NCBI GenBank assembly: GCA_900544975.1
Contig: UQXI01000022.1
Location: 1-47,329 of the forward strand
Origin: an uncultured Eubacteriales bacterium
GTDB lineage: Bacteria; Bacillota; Clostridia; Oscillospirales; Oscillospiraceae
Reading direction: 5' to 3'
DNA: 47,329 nucleotides
The first letter of the stretch is position 1, and every line of letters begins with the position of its first letter. A program made the translations under genes and the position numbers. This document shows, piece after piece, positions 33,712-40,831 of the stretch. The notes under the pieces were generated by a model. The model did not search any database and was not told the DNA's origin. It saw only the letters and a list, made by a program, of their open reading frames with translations.

Positions 33712-35518
33712 TCCACTGTCTCCCTTCCTGATAGTAGCGGCTCTGCACTTCGAAGAGCTTTGCGTAAAGGCCATTTCGTTTCATAAGGTCCTCATGAGTC
33801 CCCTCTTCGGCAATCCGGCCGTGGTCAATCAAGATGATGCGGTCGCAGAAGCGGGTGGAGGCCAGCCGGTGGGAAATGAAGACAGAGGTTTTCCCAGCAG
33901 TCATTTCATGGTATTTCATGTAAATGTCGTTTTCCGCAATGGGATCCAAGGCCGCTGTGGGCTCGTCCAGAACCAGAATGGGACCGTTCTTATACAGAGC
34001 CCTTGCGAGCATCAGCCGTTGGAATTCGCCGCCAGACATCAGCACGCCGTCCAGATAAACCGTTCGGCCGATGTGGGTGTCCAGCCCCTGTGGGAACTGT
34101 TCGACCAGCCCCATTAGGCCCGCTTTTTCCAGGCATTGGACGACGCGCTGCCGGTCAATTCTGTCCACAGACTGAGCCACAGATTCTGCCACCGTGATGT
34201 CCAGCATGGAGAAATCCTGAAAGACAGCAGACAGGAGGCTGTAGTATTCCTGCCGGTTCCACTGGCGAATGTCTGTACCGTTGAGGAGCACCCGCCCCTC
34301 GTCCGGGTCGTAGAAGCCGCACAGGAGTTTCACCACCGTGGTTTTGCCCGCGCCGTTGAGGCCCACAATGGCCAGCTTTTCTCCGGGATGAATGGTCAGG
34401 TTGAAATTGTGCAGGGTGTCCTGCGGAGCGCCGGGATAGCGGAAGGATACGTGCTCCATCCGTAGCTCCCACCGGCTGGCGTTGGGAATGGGTTTGCCTC
34501 CCTGGAAGCGGAAGGGTTCCGGCAGGTTTAAATATTCCTGCACCACGGAGAGCCCCAGACACTCCCGATGGAGCGTGGAAAAGTCTGTGAGAATGCCAGT
34601 GACCCATGCGGTAAAACCGCTGACGGCTGTAAAGTATAGCAGGAATTCCGAGGCAGGAAGGCCCTGGGTGACGGTCAGCCGGATGAGATAGAAATAGGCG
34701 ATGCCGTTGCGGGCGAAAGACAGGGCCACATCCAGAAGGCTGGCCCATAAGTAGCGCTTTTCCCGTCGATTTACGAAGGCTTCCAGCAGGCCCAGGGTAC
34801 TGGCGAAAACCGCCTCCAGCCAGGGCTTTAGGTGAAAAATTCGGATGTCCTTGGCCAATGTGATGGACTCAGCCTTGCGCCGCATGTAAGACAGTGCTTT
34901 TCTGTACTGCTCCTTTTCATCCTTATGGCGGTACTCCCATTCATGAATGCGTTTGCTTACAAGGAATCCGGCGACTGTGGTCCCAAGCACCAAGGCCATG
35001 AGGAAGCCGTTGAGACCGGACAGGAGCAGCGAGTATACCACAAAGCCGGTCAGGTTTGTGAAAAGGCTGGTGAGGGTTTTCCAGATATGCTCTGTGGGTT
35101 GACTGTTGCCAGCGGTGGCATCCATGGCGGCTTGCTGTAGCTTTGTGATGGAGGGGTTTCTGGTGTTGGGGTAGGATGTGACGCAGGCCTTATAATTGAG
35201 GGCATTTAAAATCTCCTCACGCACGCTAATTTGGCCAAAGATTACATTTTCATCTATATAGCCCCTCAGTCCTGTGAGGAAAAACAGGCCCAGGGAGAAC
35301 AGGGCAATGGTAGCGGCCAACTCTTCCAGTGGAGCCAGACTCTCCACCCTTGCCAGAATATTCGGCCCCATAAAGAGCTGGGTCAGATTTACCCCTGTCT
35401 CCAGAGTGACCAGGATGAGGCAGAAGAAAAGAACGCCTTTCTGCTTATGCCATGCGGTTTTTACCATAAAGCACACACTCTGCCAAATGCTGTATTTCGG
35501 TTTTGTCCCTTGTTTCAT
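33695..35518 (-). CDS. ABC exporter, fused permease/ATPase, first subunit
   Basis: ABC half-transporter of 607 aa with an exporter-type membrane domain (first segments around GVLFFCLILVTLETGVNLTQ and AATIALFSLGLFFLTGL). The ATPase shows IVGLNGAGKTTVVKLL, VFQDFSMLDITVAE, the signature LMSGGEFQRLMLARAL, Walker B LVLDEPTAALDPIAE and FISHRLASTRF. Both ATP sites of the presumed heterodimer therefore keep the catalytic Glu, unlike the many heterodimers with one degenerate site. The ATG at 35518 has AGAGGTGA in front; a GTG nine bases earlier overlaps that site. An attenuator-like hairpin (35548-35605) lies between it and the kinase gene, so exporter expression may be tuned separately from the regulators. 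Confidence 0.92.
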   Translation of the reverse strand: MKQGTKPKYSIWQSVCFMVKTAWHKQKGVLFFCLILVTLETGVNLTQLFMGPNILARVESLAPLEELAATIALFSLGLFFLTGLRGYIDENVIFGQISVREEILNALNYKACVTSYPNTRNPSITKLQQAAMDATAGNSQPTEHIWKTLTSLFTNLTGFVVYSLLLSGLNGFLMALVLGTTVAGFLVSKRIHEWEYRHKDEKEQYRKALSYMRRKAESITLAKDIRIFHLKPWLEAVFASTLGLLEAFVNRREKRYLWASLLDVALSFARNGIAYFYLIRLTVTQGLPASEFLLYFTAVSGFTAWVTGILTDFSTLHRECLGLSVVQEYLNLPEPFRFQGGKPIPNASRWELRMEHVSFRYPGAPQDTLHNFNLTIHPGEKLAIVGLNGAGKTTVVKLLCGFYDPDEGRVLLNGTDIRQWNRQEYYSLLSAVFQDFSMLDITVAESVAQSVDRIDRQRVVQCLEKAGLMGLVEQFPQGLDTHIGRTVYLDGVLMSGGEFQRLMLARALYKNGPILVLDEPTAALDPIAENDIYMKYHEMTAGKTSVFISHRLASTRFCDRIILIDHGRIAEEGTHEDLMKRNGLYAKLFEVQSRYYQEGRQWNEEET

Positions 35519-35547
35519 GTTGCTCACCTCTGACCATAGAATAGCAT

Positions 35548-35605
35548 AAAAATTCGCCCCCGGAGCAATCTGGGGACGAATGGTACAAATCCGGGGACGA
35601 ATGGT
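35548..35605 (-). terminator. Terminator/attenuator with duplicated 5' arm between kinase and exporter
   Basis: On the minus strand ATTCGTCCCCAG (35570-35581), loop ATTGCT, CCGGGGGCGAAT (35552-35563), then TTTTT (35548-35552): an intrinsic-terminator shape. A second copy of the 5' arm, ATTCGTCCCCGG (35591-35602), lies 21 bp upstream and pairs with the 3' arm even better. The two arms can thus compete. ACCATTCGTCCCC occurs twice at a 21-bp interval. Confidence 0.65.
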
Positions 35606-35607
35606 TG

Positions 35608-36270
35608 CTACACCTGAGGGATTAAAATTTCGGTTGTGAAGGCCCCGTCCTCGCTGTTGCGGCTCAGGTACCCGTCCAGGCGGGCGATGATGTTGTCAAT
35701 CCGCACCAGGCCAAAGCCGTGACCGTCACCCTTGGTGGTTTGGAAACGGTTGCCCAACTTGGGCATCTTTTTGGAGGCGGTAAAATTGGTAAACGAAATG
35801 TACAGCTGGGTATTTTTCATGTCCATGTACACCCGAATCAGCCGCTGCGCTTCCGGCAAGGCGAGACTGGCCTCTATGGCGTTGTCAAATAGATTTCCCA
35901 GAATGACGCATAGGTCCAGTTCGGACATATTCAGTTTGACCGGAATGTGAGCGTCCACGTGGACTGAGATTTGCCTGGACTTGGCCAGGGAGATTTTACT
36001 GTTCAGGATGGCATCTGCCATGGCATTGCCAGTTTTGACGGAGGGATCCACGGTATTCAAATCTGTGTCCAGTTGGTCCAAATAGGATCGGATGGCGTCC
36101 AGGTCTCCGTTGGCCGCAAACGCCTTCATCGTTTGGATATGGTTGCGGTAGTCATGCCGCCATCCACGAATTTGACCATACATATTTTCTACTTCCCAGT
36201 AATGGGTTTCAATCAGCTCCCTCTGGTAAGCGGCGATGCGTTTATCAATTTGTTTGGAAAAAAGGGACAT
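35608..36270 (-). CDS. GHKL-type sensor histidine kinase lacking a sensor domain
   Basis: Kinase of 220 aa in the AgrC/VirS-like GHKL family. The phospho-accepting His39 lies in GWRHDYRNHIQTMK, the N box is LGNLFDNAIEASL and the glycine box GHGFGLVRIDNI, so the catalytic core seems complete. The six or more membrane helices normally found at the N-terminus are absent: the protein begins MSLFSKQIDKRIAAYQREL and is soluble throughout. AGAGGAG lies six bases before the ATG at 36270, which supports this as the true start. It follows the response regulator by 11 bp and precedes the exporter genes. The input may come from the exporter or another partner, or the gene is a shortened derivative. Confidence 0.9.
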   Translation of the reverse strand: MSLFSKQIDKRIAAYQRELIETHYWEVENMYGQIRGWRHDYRNHIQTMKAFAANGDLDAIRSYLDQLDTDLNTVDPSVKTGNAMADAILNSKISLAKSRQISVHVDAHIPVKLNMSELDLCVILGNLFDNAIEASLALPEAQRLIRVYMDMKNTQLYISFTNFTASKKMPKLGNRFQTTKGDGHGFGLVRIDNIIARLDGYLSRNSEDGAFTTEILIPQV

Positions 36271-36281
36271 GAAATTCTCCT

Positions 36282-36980
36282 CTACGTATGGGCAATGATA
36301 GCCCGGTTGAGCGGCTCATAGGCGCCTCTTGGCAGGGGCAGCACTGTGCTGTCAGACAAAAATACATCCTTTTTTGTGACCCGTTGGACGTACCCCAGAT
36401 TCAGGATGATGGATCTGCCAATGCGGAAGAAACGGGTATCCAGCTGCTTTTCCAGTTCGCTTAGGGTGCGCTTGAGGGTGTATTCTTTCTGGCTGTGGAC
36501 GGTGACATAGTTTTGGTGTACGTCCAAATACCGAATTTCGCTGAATGGAATGCGCACCAGCTCATCGGGAAGCTCCAGATTCAGATAGCGTTCATTTTGC
36601 TGCCGCCGCTCCATGGCACGATCCAGCACGGAAAAGAGCTTTTCCTCCCCCACTGGTTTTGTCAGATAGTGGAGTGCGGCCACTTCGTAACCTTCAGCAA
36701 TGTAGTCAGAGTAGCCGGTCAGGAAAACGATTTGAATGGTCCGGTCATCCCGGCGTATCCGCTTGGCCATGGTCACGCCGTCCATGCCCCCCATTTCAAT
36801 GTCCAGGAGCAGCAGGTCAAAAGCCGGATCGTCTGCATACCGGAACAGGAAACGCTCGGCAGAGGGGAACGTCTCCACTTGAATGGTCACCTGCCGCGCT
36901 GCTGCCCAGTGGGACAAAATGTGCTGGATAAAGCCGGTATCGGCGATGTTGTCATCACAGATTGCAATTCGGAAGTTCAC
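36282..36980 (-). CDS. LytTR family response regulator
   Basis: A 232-aa response regulator: receiver domain (acidic pair CDDN at residues 9-10, phospho-acceptor Asp60 in LLLDIEMGGMDG, conserved Thr/Lys region FLTGYSDYIAEGYEVAALHYLTKP) and a C-terminal LytTR DNA-binding domain from about residue 130 (IRYLDVHQNYVTVHS, FFRIGRSIILNLGYVQRV). AgrA-type regulators with this layout usually control peptide signalling, bacteriocin or competence genes. The start is a GTG at 36980 with GAAGGTGA in front. It is the first gene of a probable regulator-kinase-exporter operon with a promoter at 37006-37034. No AgrB or AgrD-like gene is visible in the window. Confidence 0.94.
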   Translation of the reverse strand: MNFRIAICDDNIADTGFIQHILSHWAAARQVTIQVETFPSAERFLFRYADDPAFDLLLLDIEMGGMDGVTMAKRIRRDDRTIQIVFLTGYSDYIAEGYEVAALHYLTKPVGEEKLFSVLDRAMERRQQNERYLNLELPDELVRIPFSEIRYLDVHQNYVTVHSQKEYTLKRTLSELEKQLDTRFFRIGRSIILNLGYVQRVTKKDVFLSDSTVLPLPRGAYEPLNRAIIAHT

Positions 36981-37005
36981 GTGTTCACCTTCTTCCTGAG
37001 GCGTT

Positions 37006-37034
37006 ATTATAGCTTGTTTTTATGGAGGATGCAA
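37006..37034 (-). promoter_or_regulatory. Promoter of the LytTR/kinase/exporter operon
   Basis: Minus-strand TTGCAT (37029-37034), 17-bp spacer, TATAAT (37006-37011), 26 bp upstream of the GTG start. Confidence 0.75.
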
Positions 37035-37085
37035 GCCGTGGGACATTCATGCAGCTGTGACGTGCAGAGGATTCCAAAGAGCGTG

Positions 37086-37140
37086 TAAAATAAACCAGCA
37101 ACAGCCAGGGGACCAATGGGCTTCCCGGCTGCTGCTGGTT
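37086..37140 (-). terminator. Terminator of the rnf operon
   Basis: AACCAGCA-a-CAGCC (37093-37106) pairs with GGCTG-c-TGCTGGTT (37127-37140), 13 bp with one mismatch. TTTATTTTAC follows on the minus strand. It lies 14 bp after the rnfB stop. Confidence 0.8.
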
Positions 37141-37153
37141 TGGTTGGATGAAT

Positions 37154-38002
37154 TCAGGATACCGGGTTGGACGGCTGCAAGACGTGGCCGGCATCCGCTG
37201 GTGTGAGGTGGGAGTTGGAGATGAGACCACGGGGGCAGACCTCGACGCACTGGCCGCAGCCGTCGCAGAGACTGTAATCCACCCGGGCCAGGTTGCTGGT
37301 GACGGTGATGGCCCCCTTGGGACAGGTTTTCTGGCACTTGAAGCAGCCGATGCAGCCGATGTCACAGCCCCGGAGGGTGACGGAGCCCCGGGCGGTGGAG
37401 GAGCAGGCGACGGTGATGTGCGTGCCGTAGTGGACCGGGACGATGATATGCCGGGGGCAGGCGGCGGCGCAGCTCATACAGCCGGTACACTTGTCCGGAT
37501 CCACCTTGGCTACGCCATTTTCCAAGTGGATGGCGTCGAATTGACATGCCTTGGTGCAGTTGCCAAAGCCCAGGCAGCCGAATTTGCAGATCAAAGGGCC
37601 GCGCCCTGCCACCTTGGTGGCGGCCAGGCAGTCGTGAATTCCCTCATAGATGCCCTTGTCCCGGGCAGTTTGCCCGGCGCAGTGGACAAACGCCACCTGG
37701 CGGGCAATCTTTTCCGCCTTCACGCCCATAATGGCGGCCATGGACTGGGCGGCGGCGTCGCCGCCGGAGGCGCACAGGCCCACGGGGGCCTTCCCATCCA
37801 GCACCGCCTGGGCGTAAGCGCCGCAGCCGGAGAAGCCGCAGCCACCGCAGTTTGCCCCGGGCAGGGCCTGGGTCAGAGGCTCCAGGCGGGGGTCTGTCTG
37901 CACATAGAATACCCGGTTGGCAACGGCCAATACCAGGCCGAAGAAGGCGCCTAAACCACCCAGGACGGCCATTGCCAGGCCGATTTGTTTGAACAGTTCC
38001 AT
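37154..38002 (-). CDS. rnfB: Rnf complex iron-sulfur subunit RnfB
   Basis: Electron-entry subunit of the membrane-bound ferredoxin:NAD+ oxidoreductase, 282 aa. An N-terminal membrane helix (IGLAMAVLGGLGAFFGLVLAVANRVF) anchors the protein. The first cluster motif is CGGCGFSGCGAYAQAVLDG followed by GLC. Many further Cys follow: CKFGCLGFGNCTKAC, CTGCMSCAAACPRH, CIGCFKCQKTCPKG and CDGCGQCVEVCPRG, ferredoxin-like motifs as in clostridial RnfB. It is the last gene of rnfCDGEAB, 12 bp after rnfA, and is followed by a terminator. Ferredoxin is the expected electron donor. Confidence 0.96.
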   Translation of the reverse strand: MELFKQIGLAMAVLGGLGAFFGLVLAVANRVFYVQTDPRLEPLTQALPGANCGGCGFSGCGAYAQAVLDGKAPVGLCASGGDAAAQSMAAIMGVKAEKIARQVAFVHCAGQTARDKGIYEGIHDCLAATKVAGRGPLICKFGCLGFGNCTKACQFDAIHLENGVAKVDPDKCTGCMSCAAACPRHIIVPVHYGTHITVACSSTARGSVTLRGCDIGCIGCFKCQKTCPKGAITVTSNLARVDYSLCDGCGQCVEVCPRGLISNSHLTPADAGHVLQPSNPVS

Positions 38003-38014
38003 CTGCCTGCCTCC

Positions 38015-38602
38015 TTAAAAGATTTTGAGGCCTGAGAAGCCCATGAATGCCAGGGCCAGGAGACCTGCAGAGATGAGGGCGATGGGGAAGCCTTGGAAGC
38101 TCTCGGGGCATTCTGCCTCCTCCACCCGCTGGCGGACGGCGGAAAACAGGACAATGGCCAGGATAAAGCCCAGGCCGCCGGTAAAACCGTAAACCAGGGA
38201 TTCCAGGAAGTTATAGTGCTCCTGGATGTTTAGCAGCGCCACGCCCAGCACGGCGCAGTTGGTGGTGATCAGGGGCAGGTATATGCCCAGGGCCTGGTAC
38301 AGGGTGGGTACGCTCTTTTTCAGGAACATCTCCACCACCTGCACAATGGCGGCAATGATGAGGATGAAGGCGGCAGTCTGCATATACCCCAGATCCAGGG
38401 GGGTGAGGATGTAGTGGTCTACCGCCCAGGTGACCATGGAGGCCAGGGCCATGACAAAGGTGACGGCAACGCCCATGCCCAGGGCCGTATCCGTCTTTTT
38501 GGACACGCCCATGAAGGGACAGATGCCCAAGAATTTTACCAAAATGAAGTTGTTGGTGAGGATGGCGCCTAAGGCAATGGACAGAAGAGATGTGACATTC
38601 AT
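38015..38602 (-). CDS. rnfA: Rnf complex membrane subunit RnfA
   Basis: A 195-aa integral membrane subunit with about six helices, homologous to NqrE. Typical features are TNNFILVKFLGICPFMGVSK near the N-terminus and TTNCAVLGVALLN in the middle; the Cys in each (FLGICPF, TTNCAVL) corresponds to those that hold an iron-sulfur centre between RnfA and RnfE. With RnfD and RnfE it forms the ion-translocating membrane core. Its ATG at 38602 overlaps the rnfE stop by four bases, and rnfB follows after 12 bp. Confidence 0.97.
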   Translation of the reverse strand: MNVTSLLSIALGAILTNNFILVKFLGICPFMGVSKKTDTALGMGVAVTFVMALASMVTWAVDHYILTPLDLGYMQTAAFILIIAAIVQVVEMFLKKSVPTLYQALGIYLPLITTNCAVLGVALLNIQEHYNFLESLVYGFTGGLGFILAIVLFSAVRQRVEEAECPESFQGFPIALISAGLLALAFMGFSGLKIF

Positions 38603-39264
38603 TTGACAGCAGCCTCCTTTCGCTTTTCAGCTTCCCGCGCCCGCTGGCGCCGGTCCAGGGTTTTGGTCAGCCACTGGGAGAAGGCAATGAGCACGCCCAG
38701 GGTCAAAAAGCCGCCAAAGGGCAGGATCAGCAGCATGGCAGGGTAGGGATTGGGCAGGATGCGGATGCCCTCGCCCCCGTTCAGGAGCCCGGCGCCGAAG
38801 GTACCGCTGCCCAGAAGCTCCCGGATGATGCACATGACCACCAGGGCCACGGTGTACCCCAGCCCCTGGGTGAGGCCGTCTGCGGCGGAGGCCAGGACGC
38901 CGTTTTTGGAGGCAAAGGCCTCGGCCCGGCCCAGGATGATGCAGTTGACCACAATCAGGGGGATGAACACGCCCAGCCCCTCTGAAAGGGCGGGGAGGAA
39001 GGCCTGGAGCAGCAGATCCACCATGGTGACAAAGCCGGAGATGATCACCACATAGGCTGCAATCCGGATGCTGCCGGGAATCACCTTGCGCAGCAGGGAG
39101 ATGAGCACGTTGGAGCAGATGAGAATGAGGGTGACGGACAGGCCCATGCCCAGGCCATTGAACAAGGTGGTGGTGATGGCCATGGTAGAGCACATGCCCA
39201 AAAGTTGCGCCAGCACCGGATTCTTGGTGAGCAGACCCTCTTTCAGCTGTTTTTTGAAGTTCAT
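38599..39264 (-). CDS. rnfE: Rnf complex membrane subunit RnfE
   Basis: A 221-aa integral membrane protein with about six helices, homologous to NqrD and paired with RnfA. Characteristic motifs are KNPVLAQLLGMCSTMAIT, which has the expected Cys, and VFIPLIVVNCIILGRAEAFA. The frame is open to 39297, but the ATG at 39264 has AAGGAGGG in front and overlaps the rnfG stop by four bases (ATGA), so I start there. A short basic tail (RQRAREAEKRKEAAVK) ends in the cytoplasm. It overlaps rnfA in the same manner. Confidence 0.96.
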   Translation of the reverse strand: MNFKKQLKEGLLTKNPVLAQLLGMCSTMAITTTLFNGLGMGLSVTLILICSNVLISLLRKVIPGSIRIAAYVVIISGFVTMVDLLLQAFLPALSEGLGVFIPLIVVNCIILGRAEAFASKNGVLASAADGLTQGLGYTVALVVMCIIRELLGSGTFGAGLLNGGEGIRILPNPYPAMLLILPFGGFLTLGVLIAFSQWLTKTLDRRQRAREAEKRKEAAVK

Positions 39265-39827
39265 TGCAGGTTCCCTCCTTCCAGTGCCTCCGCGCATGCC
39301 AGGGCGGCGTTCACACCCTGGGTGACTGCCCGGGAGGTCATGGTGGCGCCTGTGAGGGCGTCTATGGCGCCGCCGTCTTTGGTTACGGAGAGCGTCCCGG
39401 TGGCGCCCAGGAATTGTTCCCGGAAGCTGCGGCCGGCGGCATTGTCCGCTGCGGCGTTGGCGCCCAGGCTGGCGGTCTCCGAGTGGCTGACGATCTGGAT
39501 CCCGGTGACGGCGCAGCTGCCGTCTATGCCGACGACCATGAGGAGCTCTCCACCGTAGCCGGAGGGGGCCACTTCCACCACATAGCCGTCAGAGGTTTCA
39601 TATACCGCCTGCACCAGGCCGGTTTCGTCGGGAAAAGCGGTCAGCGTTTCTCCCAGCTGTACCCCCGGCTGGAGGACACAGGAGAGCGCCTGCTCCGTCT
39701 TCTCTCGCTGGGCCGCGGCAATGGGACCGGCGGTGACGGAGTTCACCAGGGCCAGAAGACCTGCCATCACGGCGGTGATGAGCAGCAGGGTCACAACGGC
39801 GGAACATCCGCTTGTTTTGCGCTTCAT
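39261..39827 (-). CDS. rnfG: Rnf complex flavoprotein subunit RnfG
   Basis: A 188-aa subunit with one N-terminal membrane helix (AVVTLLLITAVMAGLLALV) and an extracytoplasmic FMN-binding domain. The covalent flavin site is the Thr in LTGATMTSRAV, the usual [ST]GAT motif that the transferase ApbE modifies; no apbE gene is in this window. The longer frame to 39971 would run far into rnfD; the ATG at 39827 has AGGAGG in front and a four-base overlap with rnfD. It passes electrons within the complex, beyond RnfB and toward RnfC, according to the family. Confidence 0.95.
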   Translation of the reverse strand: MKRKTSGCSAVVTLLLITAVMAGLLALVNSVTAGPIAAAQREKTEQALSCVLQPGVQLGETLTAFPDETGLVQAVYETSDGYVVEVAPSGYGGELLMVVGIDGSCAVTGIQIVSHSETASLGANAAADNAAGRSFREQFLGATGTLSVTKDGGAIDALTGATMTSRAVTQGVNAALACAEALEGGNLQ

Positions 39828-40819
39828 TGGACAGCCTCCTTTCGCGCGGTACCGAATCGCTGGGGCAGGCCCACTTTGTCCAGGAGGACCACACAGGCGT
39901 TCATGGTTAAAATGGCATAACTGACCCCCTCGGGGTAAGAGCCGAAGTACCGGATGAGCACGGTGATACATCCGCAGCCCACGCCATAGAGAATTTGCCC
40001 CCAGCCGGTGACGGGGGAGGTTACATAATCAGTTGCCATAAACCATGCGCCCAGCATCAGGCCGCCGGACAGGAGTTGGCTGGCCATCCACAGCAGGGGA
40101 TCATTGCCCCGGGGGAACAGCAGGGTAAGGAGGGCCACCGTGCTCAGGTAAGACAGGGGAATCCGCAGACGAATGACGCGCCGGAGCACTAAGTACAGGC
40201 CGCCCAGCAACAGCAGCAGGGCGGAGGTCTCCCCCAAACAGCCCCCGGTCTTGCCCAGAAACAGCGTGGTCAGGGACTCTGTTGGCAGGAGATTCTGGTG
40301 CAGATTGGCCAGGGGGGTGGCGGCGGTGACTGCGTCCACGTTGGAGCCGAAGAGGGAGGGCCACTGGCCCGGCTGCACCCAAGTGGTCATAATGACCGGC
40401 CAGGAGAAGAGAAATGCCCGGGCGGCCAGGGCGGGATTCATAAAGTTTTTGCCAATGCCCCCAAAGAGCTGCTTGACCACGACAATGGCGAAGAAATCCC
40501 CGATGAGGATGGTCCAATAGGGGATGCTTGGGGGGCACACAAAGGCCAGCAGGAGGCCAGTGACCACGGCGGACAGATCCCCCACGGTGTTGTCCAGCTT
40601 CATCACCTTCCGGTAGCCCCATTCAAAAAACACACAGCCGGCCACAGACAATCCGCACACCAGCAGAACCCGGGGGCCAAAATACACCACGCTGCCCACC
40701 AGCGCAGGCAGAAGGGCCAGGATCACGTCCAGCATCAGCCGCCCGGTCCGGTTGGGGCCGTGAACATGGGGAGAGCTGGATACGGTCAGTTCGTAAAAGT
40801 ATTTCACCTTATTTGGCAT
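39824..40819 (-). CDS. rnfD: Rnf complex membrane flavoprotein RnfD
   Basis: A 331-aa integral membrane subunit homologous to NqrB, with about ten helices. SSSPHVHGPNRTGRLMLDVI is the conserved N-terminus, and VVVKQLFGGIGKNFMNPALAARAF is the strongly conserved central stretch. The covalent FMN site appears as the Thr in AVTAATPLANL, a [ST][GA]AT variant. Together with RnfA and RnfE it moves Na+ or H+; the coupling ion cannot be read from the sequence with certainty. AGGAGGGTG precedes the ATG; rnfC ends 12 bp upstream. Confidence 0.96.
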   Translation of the reverse strand: MPNKVKYFYELTVSSSPHVHGPNRTGRLMLDVILALLPALVGSVVYFGPRVLLVCGLSVAGCVFFEWGYRKVMKLDNTVGDLSAVVTGLLLAFVCPPSIPYWTILIGDFFAIVVVKQLFGGIGKNFMNPALAARAFLFSWPVIMTTWVQPGQWPSLFGSNVDAVTAATPLANLHQNLLPTESLTTLFLGKTGGCLGETSALLLLLGGLYLVLRRVIRLRIPLSYLSTVALLTLLFPRGNDPLLWMASQLLSGGLMLGAWFMATDYVTSPVTGWGQILYGVGCGCITVLIRYFGSYPEGVSYAILTMNACVVLLDKVGLPQRFGTARKEAVQ

Positions 40820-40831
40820 GGTTCACCCTCC

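Noticed and set aside
31825..35518. The two ABC half-transporters considered as a heterodimer with one degenerate ATP site
   Set aside because: Both subunits keep Walker A, signature and the Glu after Walker B, so no degenerate site is evident.
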